Assembly (NCBI GenBank): GCA_002840755.1
Contig: PHBZ01000019.1
Span: forward strand, 62,001 to 126,000
Direction of reading: 5' to 3'
Source: Chloroflexi bacterium HGW-Chloroflexi-10
GTDB lineage: Bacteria > Chloroflexota > Anaerolineae > Anaerolineales > Anaerolineaceae
Length of the DNA stretch: 64,000 nt
Positions 33,898 through 43,229 of this stretch are shown piece by piece (position 1 is the first letter of the stretch; every line of letters begins with the position of its first letter). The notes under the pieces were generated by a model that saw only the letters and a program-made list of their open reading frames with translations, did no database searches and was not told where the DNA came from. Both the position numbers and the translations under genes were made by a program.

Positions 33898-35769
33898 ATG
33901 AACTATCTTTACCAATCAAGAAAATTTTTCTGTTTGCTGCTTTTATTGGTGTTGTGTTTAACTGGTTGGAATGTTTCACGCGCACAAGCAAATTTTACTG
34001 CTGGCACTGGCTCTGGGGAGTATGCCGCTTTCTTCGATACAGTCTTGCAGGAGCAATTGACAAACGAGCATATTGCCGGCGCAACTGCAGCCGTTGTTCA
34101 AAATGGCGAATTAGCATTTGCCCAGGGTTACGGCTACAGCGATTTGGATGCCGGCATCCCTGTGCGTTCGGATCAGTCACTCTTTTTTATCGGCTCGGCG
34201 GGAAAATTATTCACCTGGACGGCTGTGATGCAGTTGGCGGAACAGGGTAAATTAGATTTAAACGCTGATGTGAATGATTACCTGGATTTTGAGATCCCGG
34301 TAACGTTTGTGGAGCCAATCACGCTACATCACCTCATGACCCACACAGCCGGCTTTGAAGAGGAATACAATTCTCTTTTTGTAGACAGCCCGGAAAAGCT
34401 GCTGCCGTTACGCGAGCATCTGGTGCGATCCATGCCCGGCCGGGTTTATCCGCCGGGAAAAGTTTCGGCCTATTCAAATTATGGTACAGCCCTGGCCGGG
34501 TATATCATCGAGCGTGTTTCGGGAGAAAGTTTTGAGGAATATCTAACCAACCATCTGCTCCAGCCGCTGGGGATGGATCAGAGTTTTGTTGGAAATTCCC
34601 AGCCAACCGAATGGACAGACGATCTTTCCAAAGGATTCCGCTATCGGAACGAAAATTACAGCCCGGTGGAGTTTGAATGGACTGCCGCAGTACCCTGCGC
34701 GCCGGTGCGCACCACGATGACTGATTTGAGCCGTTTTATGCTGGCCCATCTGAATGGCGGCTGTGTGGATGGGACCTGTATTCTTGGGGATGCGACAGTT
34801 GAACAAATGCATCGTCCACAGTTTACTCATCATCCACAGATGAAGGGTTTTGCTTATGGTTTTCTGGATTCGCAAATCAATGGACAGCGCGTTTTATGGC
34901 ATCTGGGTGAAAGTCCTACATTCACCACTATTCTGGCGATCATTCCGGAGCAGCAATTAGGGCTGGTGGTTTCTTATAACACCCCGCTAAGCGATGGGCG
35001 AAAGATTTTATTCGACTTTATGGATGCCTTTTTCCCGGTTGACCGGGCGGAGTTAGCAGCGCAGCCACTCCCCGGTTGGGAAGAACGCGCCCAATTATTT
35101 AACGGCTTCTATACCCCGGCGCGCAGCGCGCATACCACTTCCCAGGTGCTGGTCCGCTACTGGCAGTCTGCTGCGGTGACGATCGATCAAGGCAAGCTGA
35201 CCTTTAATGGAATAGATTTCATTGAGAGTGAACCAGGTGTTTTTCATCAGATAAATGGAGACCGGGTAGTGGCCTTGGAGCAGGATGAACGTGGACAGCG
35301 CTGGTTATTCTTTGGTCCGCTGGCTTATTTTCAGGTGCCCTGGTATGAGACACTGGGTTTCCTGTTGATTGTTCTGGGCAGCTGCCTGCTCATCTTTCTT
35401 TCCGCCTGGATTTTTTGGCCGGTGCGCATGCTTCGCAACCCTGGAAAATCCAATAAACCAAAACAGGGTGTGTTATGGCTGGCTGCCGGGCTTGGTTTCT
35501 ATGATATTGGTTTAATGGTCTGGTTCCTGTTTTTGCAAGTAAAATTAGCGGAACAGTATATTTTTGAGCAGGCAGCCGCCAATCTGATCAATGGGCTGTA
35601 CTGGCTGGCTGTCCCGTGGACACTGGTTGTCGTGGTGCTGGCTTTGCGGTCCTGGCTGCGCCAGGAGGGGACTTTAAGCTGGCGGATGCACTATGCATTT
35701 GTTGCTGCGGCTGCGGTTGTTTTTCTATGGCTGGTATGGAGTCTTAACCTGTTGGCCGGGTTGGCTTAA
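33898..35769 (+). CDS. Membrane-anchored serine hydrolase of the beta-lactamase/DD-peptidase fold
   Basis: A 623-residue protein. A signal peptide (residues 1-30) is followed by a class C beta-lactamase-like domain. The motifs are S100-A-G-K103, the Tyr loop Y192-S-N and HLGES near 340. The C-terminal third ends in four membrane helices (about 485-620), which is longer than simple esterases of this group. Members hydrolyse esters, amides or D-amino-acid peptides outside the cell; the substrate is unknown. AGGAG precedes the ATG. It may be transcribed with the CPBP gene 72 bases behind. Confidence 0.85.
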   Translation: MNYLYQSRKFFCLLLLLVLCLTGWNVSRAQANFTAGTGSGEYAAFFDTVLQEQLTNEHIAGATAAVVQNGELAFAQGYGYSDLDAGIPVRSDQSLFFIGSAGKLFTWTAVMQLAEQGKLDLNADVNDYLDFEIPVTFVEPITLHHLMTHTAGFEEEYNSLFVDSPEKLLPLREHLVRSMPGRVYPPGKVSAYSNYGTALAGYIIERVSGESFEEYLTNHLLQPLGMDQSFVGNSQPTEWTDDLSKGFRYRNENYSPVEFEWTAAVPCAPVRTTMTDLSRFMLAHLNGGCVDGTCILGDATVEQMHRPQFTHHPQMKGFAYGFLDSQINGQRVLWHLGESPTFTTILAIIPEQQLGLVVSYNTPLSDGRKILFDFMDAFFPVDRAELAAQPLPGWEERAQLFNGFYTPARSAHTTSQVLVRYWQSAAVTIDQGKLTFNGIDFIESEPGVFHQINGDRVVALEQDERGQRWLFFGPLAYFQVPWYETLGFLLIVLGSCLLIFLSAWIFWPVRMLRNPGKSNKPKQGVLWLAAGLGFYDIGLMVWFLFLQVKLAEQYIFEQAAANLINGLYWLAVPWTLVVVVLALRSWLRQEGTLSWRMHYAFVAAAAVVFLWLVWSLNLLAGLA

Positions 35770-35841
35770 AGCGGGATCTATGCTTACAGTCTGTCATTCT
35801 GAAGGATTTCAATGCTTGATTGATATTGTTGGAGAGAGATT

Positions 35842-36687
35842 ATGAAAAGTAAACTCCGGATTGATAAATCAATTCTATTGCTGGTAATTGGGTTGTTGTT
35901 CGTCTTTATCCTGCGTACGCTGCTGGCCAGGATAACAAATCCACCGCGGCTGGATGACATCTTCATCGGGGTGGTTGTCAGCGGATCAGTGGTGATGCTT
36001 ATTAAAGGTTACCGTTGCCTGCGTCCGCCAGATTGGATTATGGCCGCCGTGCTGGGGGTTGTGGTGGGCATCAGCATGTATTTTGCAACCCTTTTTTCCC
36101 CCTATCCGTTCTGGTGGATTATCCGGAGTCATGCGGGGCAGGCGGTTGTGCGAGGAAGTTATGTGTTCCTGGCTGCGCTTGGTGGCTTGGTAATCATGCG
36201 GATGGGTGGGCCGGTTTTGTTTCGCGCTGCCCGCGGAGAATGGCGTAAATCCGGCGTCAGCATTGCTCTGGGATTGGCCATTGCTCTGCCACTGGCGGTT
36301 CTGAACGTTTTTGCCTTGCAAATGAGCCAGGGAAAGGCAATTGCCTGGCAGAATCCGCTGGCCGCCTTAGGGGATGCGCTGCAGCCGGGCATTGTTGAAG
36401 AGGTGGTTTACCGTTTTGCTTTGTTAGGTTTATTCTGGCTGGTACTACGCAAATCATTGCCAAAGCAGGCTCCCTGGCTGGCCGGCGTACTGGTACTGTT
36501 GGTGCACAATTATGTGCATTTCGATGAGCTATTTCTGCAGGCGCCGTTGGCAGCATTGGGGATGGGGTTGATCATGGCGGTTATCTGGGGTTTGCCGCTT
36601 ACGGTACTGGCGCTACGCCGGGATCTCGATTCGGCGATGGCTTTTCACTGGCTGCAGGATGTGACCCGGTTCCTGACAGGTTTTTAA
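35842..36687 (+). CDS. CPBP family intramembrane glutamic protease-like protein
   Basis: A 281-residue protein with about eight membrane helices. The family signature is visible: EEVVYRFALLG (EExxxR, helix 5), HNYVHF and FHWLQD with the catalytic-type His residues. CPBP proteins are Rce1-like proteases; in bacteria many serve in protein maturation or bacteriocin immunity, and the substrate here is unknown. The ATG follows GGAGAGAG. Its stop codon overlaps the end of a GH43 gene fragment on the other strand. Confidence 0.83.
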   Translation: MKSKLRIDKSILLLVIGLLFVFILRTLLARITNPPRLDDIFIGVVVSGSVVMLIKGYRCLRPPDWIMAAVLGVVVGISMYFATLFSPYPFWWIIRSHAGQAVVRGSYVFLAALGGLVIMRMGGPVLFRAARGEWRKSGVSIALGLAIALPLAVLNVFALQMSQGKAIAWQNPLAALGDALQPGIVEEVVYRFALLGLFWLVLRKSLPKQAPWLAGVLVLLVHNYVHFDELFLQAPLAALGMGLIMAVIWGLPLTVLALRRDLDSAMAFHWLQDVTRFLTGF

Positions 36688-36860
36688 GCAACCAGCAAGC
36701 ATAATTTTTCCAGTGTATCTTGTGCGAGCGACAGAAATTTGGGACGCTCACCGGGAAACCCGTCGGGATGGTGGATGCTTAGCCAGGTGTTTCCATCAAA
36801 GTCACGAAAAGTCTTACAGTGACCGCCATCGCTGCTATACAGCGGCTGAAAAGGTATTCC
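36684..36860 (-). pseudogene. C-terminal fragment of a GH43-like gene
   Basis: The minus strand encodes PLYSSDGGHCKTFRDFDG, then HHPDGFPGERPKFLSL, and a stop. This matches the C-terminus of the intact GH43 protein at 42348-43208 almost word for word, and the DNA is about 90 percent identical over 120 bases. Nothing of the rest of the enzyme is present, and the frame upstream runs into a terminator sequence. It is a remnant of a second GH43 copy, in the same orientation as the intact one. Confidence 0.85.
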
Positions 36861-36894
36861 TGTTCGTTCATCACCGGCACACGCAGCGCGCACG

Positions 36895-36925
36895 AAAAAA
36901 AGGCCGCAGAGATAAATCTGCGGCC
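36895..36925 (-). terminator. Terminator of the CE15-like gene
   Basis: GGCCGCAGA (36902-36910) pairs with TCTGCGGCC (36917-36925) around a 6-base loop, with seven T bases following on the minus strand. Confidence 0.88.
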
Positions 36926-36958
36926 CTGGTAAAACGATCAAGGAGGGTGCTGGATAGC

Positions 36959-39900
36959 TTACCTCTGTACAAGAGGGAGGAAGATTGTTGTTCCGCTGGT
37001 GACCGGGATGGAGGGCACATTGATGGTAACGGTGACAACATTGCTGTCCGCTTTTCCATCAGTGGCTTTGTAGGTAAATGTATCCACACCGCCGAAATCT
37101 ACATTGGGGGTATAGGTGAAGGAACCATCCGCGTTGAGGGTCAGTGTACCGTTGGCGGTGGTGCTTACCAACACAGCCGTGATGGCAGGGCTGTCGACAT
37201 CGGTGTCGTTAGCCAATACGCCATTGGCAGCATCTATGCTCAATTGACGGGTTTCATCGACATCATAACTGTCCGCCAAAGCCACAGGGGCATCGTTGAC
37301 CGTTACCGTGATGGTGAAGTTTTGGACATAATTTGAATCGGGCGCCGTCCCGTTTGTGATGGTGGCGGTTAGCACAACCTGCGTACCCTCTGCCGCAGTG
37401 CTGGCTATGTGCAGGACTGTGACTTCAGGACTCTCGCCGCCGCCGGACGTGACAATGCTGGCGTTGGTGGTATCGCTCAGGCTCCATGTGATGGTTTTAT
37501 ATGAAGCGTCTGCCGGTTCAACGGTCCCGAGACTGTAGGTTATTGATCCGTCCAAGGACTCACTGAGTCTCAAGTCCTCGTCCCGCGCTATTTCCGAAGG
37601 TACGTCGCTAATGGCATCGACAGCGATGAAGGGCACCGTGATGGTGAAGTTTTGGACATAATTCGAATCGGGCGCTGACCCGTTTGTGATGGTGGCGGTT
37701 AGCACAATCTCCGTGCCGGGTGCCGCAGTACTGGCTAAGTGGAGTGCTTTGGTAGACACCCAACCACTAGTAGTGGTAACAATACTCGCATGGGTGGTAT
37801 CGCTCAGACTCCATACGATTGTCTTGTTGGTGGCGTTTGCCGGTGCAACTGATCCGAGACTTGAGATTGCTGTTCCCCAAACATAACTTTCGGAGAGTAT
37901 CAAATCTTCACCCAGCGCTAAAGTGGAAGGTACACCGCTAATGGCGTCGACAGCGATGAAGGGCGTGGTGAGATAGATGGTGTAGGTAGCGGCGGTAGTA
38001 CCATCCTCTGCGGTGATCGTGATCGTCCACCTCGCGCCGCTATCGAATTTGAGCGCACTTCCAACAGACGCACCCGGGTTGTTTGCTATCACCTCAAAGG
38101 CGGTCGCCGCCAGAGCATCCAGGTCTGTAGCATAGGGAAGCACAATGTCATAAGCAAGGGGATTATTGCTGTGCGGTGTGCCGACATATGTTGTTGTAAC
38201 CTGCGCATACCAAGGACCGGATGTTATATTGATCGCGACACGCTGAAGACTTGCATCATGGGACGGGATGCGGACGGTTACTGGGGCCACATTGCTGGTG
38301 CGGGCCTCCACGCCAACGCCGTCGGAGCTAACCACCACATAGTAGTAGTAAGTGCCTACTTCCAAACCGGTTGGAATTTCGAAGGAGGCTGAAGTGGCGC
38401 CATCAACCAGCGTCCCCCCAGTGTTTGAATTTGTCGTATTGGAATACCATTGATAGGAAAGTGTACCGGCATCGCCCCTGGTCTCTGCGCCGACGAAAAG
38501 CGAATGACCGGTTGCATAGCCAAGTAACAACTCCATATTGGCAGCGGGCTGTACATTGATGACGATTTCCGGGAGCACGGTCATCGCGTAGTAATACCAG
38601 CCGTCTACTCCGGATACTCCGCCGGTTCCGCCAGTTATCGTGTTGAAGCCGCCCCAATAGTAGTCGTAGGGTGTTTGAGTCTGTTCATTGGAAACGTTCA
38701 GATTATATGGGTCTGTGTTAAGTCTACTAGCCTCGTCAATGGTCAGCGTTGTGGTGCCGTAAAAGAGATCGCTCAGATAATGACCTTCCGGTGTGGCACT
38801 GGCGGCGCCATGCGGATCTCCAGATGACACATAGTTGCCGCTGTTGAACTTGACATAGTTGTCGGCATTGGCGCCCAAAGTATTATAAACACTCTTTGCG
38901 ATTTGAAGGCTCATGTTGTCAGTCACAGCGCCATCGTTGTAATCGTTCATGTTGGTATCAATGATAATCGCGCGATCCGGAGCGAGAGTGGCTACTAACG
39001 AGGTTTGGTCGAAGGGCAAGCGGCTAAAGTCGCCATAGCCGTAAGAACCATCCTCGTGCACATATTCGTGACCATAGGGCAGGAAGTGACGGAATAACTC
39101 GGTCTCGCGGACGCGGTTATGACGATAACTGTTGCCCGGGCCTTCGGTACCGTGTGCAACTATATTTTCTGCACCGGCGTTATAAAAGATGGTGTCAGTG
39201 AAGTTGTACTCCTGACCCTGGACGTTGTAACGCCAGTTGGCCGGGCCGGTAGCGCCTGCCCCACCGGTGACAACCGCTTTTACCCGTTCGTCAAAAACGG
39301 CTGCTACAAAAGCAATCTTGCCGTTGATGGAGAAACCTTTGGTGACAGCCTGGGTGGGGTCGATCCTGGCGTCCAGTTTGGCGTTTTCGGCAACCGCCAT
39401 TTGCAGAATGTCCAAATAGACGGAAACAGCCGTGGCGTTGGCCATTTCTATACTTACGTCAGCAGAAGTACTGTTGCGGGAGTATGGAAACAGTGTGTAG
39501 AATGTGCCTGAGCGGTTGGGGTTACCCCACGCTCCGGTATCGGTGCGGCTATCTCCTGCCCAGTTGGGGAAAGTGATATCGGCGATGCCGTTAGCTGTGA
39601 AGCCACCGCTGAAAGCGACCGGCGCCCGCATGCCTTCGGGGACACCGGCAGTTGGCAAAGTCACTGAGATGGTCACGTCCTGATAGACACCGCCGGTAAA
39701 ATTGACGTTTGTCGGTGTCACCCGGGCGGTGACAGAAGGTTTGCCGGTACCGTCATACGCGTTTGAAGTCAGGTTGATTGTGTAGTCCACACCCAGTTTT
39801 GGCTTGTAACCATACTCATAAAACTGGGCTAAATCCAGAATTTCCTGTTTGCGTTGGTTCCACTCCGCTAAGTTGGTTACCTTGCCATCTGTACCCTTTG

Positions 39901-41149
39901 TCGTGTCGAAGAATTCCCAGACACTGGGCAGTGTGTTGAGTACAGGCAGGTCATGGGGGTCCGGGTAGGTTGTGTCGGCCCATCTCAGCCCTGCGAAAGC
40001 CTCACAGACCTCCAGAACGGCAGCATCCTTCTCTTCACGGGTTGCAGTGGGACTGTCTTTTATTAATTTGTACGCATCTTTGGCAGCGATCATGCGAGCC
40101 TTGGAAGCATCGGTCCATACAAGGCTGGCGTCTCCGCTATCACTGACGCCAGTGCCGCCGGGGTTGCTCTTGGAATCCCAGAAGCGAATGTTCTCATCGG
40201 CGCGCCAGCCACTGTATGCGAATGGAGTGACTTCGTCCCAACCGGACAGTGTAACTTCACCCCAGTCGCGGTTCCTAACGCGTTCGGAGTTTGGTAAATT
40301 AGAGCCACCTTCGTTTCCCGCATCAAATTGGGTTTTACTCCAGTAAGTAAAAGAGCTGCCCTGGTCGAAAATGCCGAGTTCCAGGCCGATCTTTGTGCCA
40401 TTATTCAGCTCGCGTTCCCATGCGTCGCCCCATCCTTCGGTTTGCAAGGCGATCTCATAGGTGTAGTTGACGCCTTCTCCGGCGCTGTACCCTGAGGACC
40501 TGGATGCATTCAGGCGCGGCGAGTAATCCTGATTACTCGCATTGAAGAATGACCCAAGGGAAGGAATACCACTATTGTTGAACGAGGTCGCCGGGGCGGT
40601 CGGGTTTGCGGGTAAAAAGAAGACACCCTGAGTGTCGGTTTCTAAGCCCCATTGGTCGTTGAAGACGTCCATATTGACAAACAACCCGTCCGTGGTGGGC
40701 GTGTAGCTGGCGCTGCTCCAAGCCGGCGTTCCCGTATCGGATTGGGTGGAGTCGCCGGTTACCTCGACCAGTATGTAGAGCACCGGCCCATCCCACAATA
40801 GCCGCATACTACCCTGAGCACCGTCAGGTATGGCTGCTGTCATGGCAGTGTTGAACGTATTGGTAATTGGGTAGGGGGTGGCAGCGTCCCAGGCAGCATC
40901 CCTGACACCGTCCACTACAATGGACTCGCTGGTAAACGTGGCATTGGCCTGAGCCCTGGGAGCAGTGATTTTGACACTTTGATTATTGGTGCTGTACCGC
41001 TCGAGAACGTTGGTGTTATTTACATAGTTTTTGTCACCCGGTTGGTCATACAAATAGTCACCCGGCAGCGCGAGGACCACCGAATTGATAACACCGAGCA
41101 GCAGAATCAAGGCAAGCCCCAATGATTTGGAAAGAACTCTTCTCATCAT
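36959..41149 (-). CDS. Secreted multidomain CE15-like glucuronoyl esterase
   Basis: A 1396-residue exported protein with signal peptide (residues 1-29). A CBM9/DOMON-like sugar-binding domain (about 66-300) comes first. The CE15-like catalytic part (about 400-800) has the nucleophile motif GFSINGK (Ser 607), FDERVKAVVTGGAGA and a GDPHG His near 780. Then follow Ig-like domains, a tandem pair of about 105-residue repeats with WSLSDTT (about 1060-1270) and a cadherin-like NDAPVALADSY domain. The chain ends in TIFLPLVQR, possibly a surface-sorting signal. CE15 enzymes split esters between glucuronic acid and lignin alcohols or other groups. AGGAGA precedes the ATG. Confidence 0.75.
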   Translation of the reverse strand: MMRRVLSKSLGLALILLLGVINSVVLALPGDYLYDQPGDKNYVNNTNVLERYSTNNQSVKITAPRAQANATFTSESIVVDGVRDAAWDAATPYPITNTFNTAMTAAIPDGAQGSMRLLWDGPVLYILVEVTGDSTQSDTGTPAWSSASYTPTTDGLFVNMDVFNDQWGLETDTQGVFFLPANPTAPATSFNNSGIPSLGSFFNASNQDYSPRLNASRSSGYSAGEGVNYTYEIALQTEGWGDAWERELNNGTKIGLELGIFDQGSSFTYWSKTQFDAGNEGGSNLPNSERVRNRDWGEVTLSGWDEVTPFAYSGWRADENIRFWDSKSNPGGTGVSDSGDASLVWTDASKARMIAAKDAYKLIKDSPTATREEKDAAVLEVCEAFAGLRWADTTYPDPHDLPVLNTLPSVWEFFDTTKGTDGKVTNLAEWNQRKQEILDLAQFYEYGYKPKLGVDYTINLTSNAYDGTGKPSVTARVTPTNVNFTGGVYQDVTISVTLPTAGVPEGMRAPVAFSGGFTANGIADITFPNWAGDSRTDTGAWGNPNRSGTFYTLFPYSRNSTSADVSIEMANATAVSVYLDILQMAVAENAKLDARIDPTQAVTKGFSINGKIAFVAAVFDERVKAVVTGGAGATGPANWRYNVQGQEYNFTDTIFYNAGAENIVAHGTEGPGNSYRHNRVRETELFRHFLPYGHEYVHEDGSYGYGDFSRLPFDQTSLVATLAPDRAIIIDTNMNDYNDGAVTDNMSLQIAKSVYNTLGANADNYVKFNSGNYVSSGDPHGAASATPEGHYLSDLFYGTTTLTIDEASRLNTDPYNLNVSNEQTQTPYDYYWGGFNTITGGTGGVSGVDGWYYYAMTVLPEIVINVQPAANMELLLGYATGHSLFVGAETRGDAGTLSYQWYSNTTNSNTGGTLVDGATSASFEIPTGLEVGTYYYYVVVSSDGVGVEARTSNVAPVTVRIPSHDASLQRVAINITSGPWYAQVTTTYVGTPHSNNPLAYDIVLPYATDLDALAATAFEVIANNPGASVGSALKFDSGARWTITITAEDGTTAATYTIYLTTPFIAVDAISGVPSTLALGEDLILSESYVWGTAISSLGSVAPANATNKTIVWSLSDTTHASIVTTTSGWVSTKALHLASTAAPGTEIVLTATITNGSAPDSNYVQNFTITVPFIAVDAISDVPSEIARDEDLRLSESLDGSITYSLGTVEPADASYKTITWSLSDTTNASIVTSGGGESPEVTVLHIASTAAEGTQVVLTATITNGTAPDSNYVQNFTITVTVNDAPVALADSYDVDETRQLSIDAANGVLANDTDVDSPAITAVLVSTTANGTLTLNADGSFTYTPNVDFGGVDTFTYKATDGKADSNVVTVTINVPSIPVTSGTTIFLPLVQR

Positions 41150-41302
41150 TAAATATCTCCTATTCTTTTATGTCAATGCGTGGGGAAGGTAGTTGGGATC
41201 TACCGTTTATCGGTTAAACTATATAGCAAATATTTTCGAGAATCTATACATTCTTTGTTAGAGTCGCCTTTTTTTCGATATTTTTTGCTGTACAAATGAT
41301 GG

Positions 41303-41323
41303 ATAACAATATATTATTGTTAT
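41303..41323. promoter_or_regulatory. Inverted repeat between the CE15-like and AraC genes
   Basis: ATAACAATA (41303-41311) and TATTGTTAT (41315-41323) form a perfect 9-bp inverted repeat in the 213-base divergent intergenic region. It is a candidate regulator site for either gene. Confidence 0.45.
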
Positions 41324-41362
41324 AACTTTTTCAAACAAACAGAGGGAGTTACAAATTATTCT

Positions 41363-42259
41363 ATGATTTTCCCGGAAATTGAGGAACAAGAGGAACACAA
41401 CGCTTACAGTCTTGAAGACGGTTTGACTCTATGCCGGGAATCATATATTGGCATTGAGATAGAGCAATGTAAGCGGCATGAGCCTTGCAGCATGCCGCTT
41501 TACCATTACCACGACAGTTATGAGATTTATTATCTACTCTCCGGAACCAGACACTATTTTATAAATGACCGGACTTATAAGGTTGAAAAAGGGGATCTAG
41601 TGTTGATCAACAGAGGAAATCTTCACAAGACAACCTATGGCGGCTCGCCGATGCATGAAAGGATCCTCATTAATTTTAATGAGGCTTATATTCAGGACAC
41701 AATGAGAATGAGTGCTGATGTCGACCTTCTGCAGGCATTCCGTCAAAATATTAATTTAGTTAAATTACAGAAAGCCGAACAGACCGCTGTCGAACGAATG
41801 CTATTCAACATCATGAAGGAAGCCAGAGAAAAGGATTTGGGTCATGCATCTTATGTAAGGTTGGCTTTGGGAGAATTGCTTATCTTCATCACCAGAAAGG
41901 CCACACATACCAAGCCTACTGACAGCGCTCAAATAGACTACATGCATGGGAAGGTTTCTGAAATCCAAAAATATGTAAACAACAGATACAAGAATACAAT
42001 CACTCTGGGTAGTATCTCTGAAAAGTTTTATATCAGTCCGTTTTACTTGAGCAGAATGTTTAAAAAGGCAACAGGTTTTACATTTACAGAATATCTCAAC
42101 AGCTTACGAATTCGCGAGGCTCAGCAATTGCTGAAAGAATCGCAGTTGAATGTGAGTGAAATAGCTGATAAAGTTGGTTATGAGAGTCAGACCCATTTTG
42201 GTAGGGTATTCAAGAAAATTACTGGTATGTCGCCTTTGCAATACAGAAAGTTGGATTGA
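41363..42259 (+). CDS. AraC family transcriptional regulator
   Basis: A 298-residue protein. The N-terminal cupin-like sensor part has HYHDSYEIYYLLSGTRHYF and KGDLVLINRGNLHKT, the usual sugar-binding beta barrel. The C-terminal double HTH (about 197-298) reads ITLGSISEKFYISPFYLSRM and then VSEIADKVGYESQTHFGRVF with the closing GMSPLQYRK. GAGGGAG lies upstream of the start. It is divergent from the CE15-like gene and is likely to control it in response to a sugar. Its base composition is a little AT-richer than the neighbours. Confidence 0.9.
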   Translation: MIFPEIEEQEEHNAYSLEDGLTLCRESYIGIEIEQCKRHEPCSMPLYHYHDSYEIYYLLSGTRHYFINDRTYKVEKGDLVLINRGNLHKTTYGGSPMHERILINFNEAYIQDTMRMSADVDLLQAFRQNINLVKLQKAEQTAVERMLFNIMKEAREKDLGHASYVRLALGELLIFITRKATHTKPTDSAQIDYMHGKVSEIQKYVNNRYKNTITLGSISEKFYISPFYLSRMFKKATGFTFTEYLNSLRIREAQQLLKESQLNVSEIADKVGYESQTHFGRVFKKITGMSPLQYRKLD

Positions 42260-42347
42260 ATGCGGCTGATAAACTCAACCGCAAAATCCTCTGAAGGAGT
42301 CCCAATTACCATATAAAACCTGCTCAAGAAGGGGAAAAGCGTTTCTC

Positions 42348-43208
42348 CTACGCGAGTTTATCTTCCGCGAGGGGCAGAAATTTGGGCCGCTCACCGGGAA
42401 ACCCGTCGGGATGGTGGAAGCTTAGCCAAGTGTTTCCATTAAAGTCACGAAAAGTCATACAATGACCGCCATCGCTGCTGTACAGCGGCTGGGCATCATG
42501 CTGCCAGGGACCAAGCAACTCTGCTGAGGCGGAGCGCGCTACACCGATAGAGTACCCACCCGCACTGAAACTGGACCATAATATGAGCAGTTCACCACCC
42601 GGCAAGCTGTGCATCCAGGGACCATCAGTGATATATCCCTTCCTGCCCTTCGAATCGTGCTGCCGGATCCAGGGCGCCTTTGAAGCGTGGAAGAGCAGGA
42701 CCGGTTCTCCTATGGCGGAGGTCAGGTCTTTGCTCAGAGGGAGAGCGCAGATTTCGCCATCGCCGACCTGTACCCACTCGTGGCTGAAAACTATCCAGGG
42801 ATTGCCTTCCGGCGTCACGAATAAGGTGCCATCCAGGCATTCCCAATCCGGGGGGGTGACCGGCCCGGCGCTCAGCGGGAGAAACGGCCCCAAGGGGGAT
42901 TCGGCCACCAGAATTTGCGTCCCCCGGCAAATTCCATCGGCTTTGAAACTGGCGAACATGAAATAGCGCCCTTGATAAACATGCACCTCCGGAGCCCAGA
43001 AGTTGTAGTCGGCCCAGAAATTCGAGGGTGGGCGAAAGACGGGGAATGGACCTTCCCAGGTTTGCAGATCGGTGCTGGTATAGCAATCGAAGCCCACTCC
43101 GATTTTTGTCCAGGTGTATGCGCCCATAGTGCCGTAGAGGTAATAAATTTTCTCGGATGGCTGCGGCAGGACAAAGGGATCACGGATATGAATATCAGAA
43201 AGTTTCAT
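42348..43208 (-). CDS. Glycoside hydrolase family 43-like enzyme
   Basis: A 286-residue cytosolic protein with five-bladed propeller features of GH43: the catalytic base region IRDPFVL near the N-terminus, FWAPEVHVYQGRYFMF, DWECLDGTLFVTPEG and a C-terminal GGHCMTFRDFNGNTWL. No signal peptide is visible, so it works on imported oligosaccharides. Family members cut arabinose, xylose or galactose linkages. It is the last gene of the rhamnose operon, 21 bases behind the bifunctional aldolase gene. A second, truncated copy of its 3' end sits at 36684-36860. Confidence 0.85.
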   Translation of the reverse strand: MKLSDIHIRDPFVLPQPSEKIYYLYGTMGAYTWTKIGVGFDCYTSTDLQTWEGPFPVFRPPSNFWADYNFWAPEVHVYQGRYFMFASFKADGICRGTQILVAESPLGPFLPLSAGPVTPPDWECLDGTLFVTPEGNPWIVFSHEWVQVGDGEICALPLSKDLTSAIGEPVLLFHASKAPWIRQHDSKGRKGYITDGPWMHSLPGGELLILWSSFSAGGYSIGVARSASAELLGPWQHDAQPLYSSDGGHCMTFRDFNGNTWLSFHHPDGFPGERPKFLPLAEDKLA

Positions 43209-43229
43209 CGTATCTCCAGGTTAAGGTAC

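Noticed and set aside
37356..37886. Short plus-strand frames inside the CE15-like gene
   Set aside because: They arise from the duplicated domain-coding DNA and look like mirror translations of the repeats.
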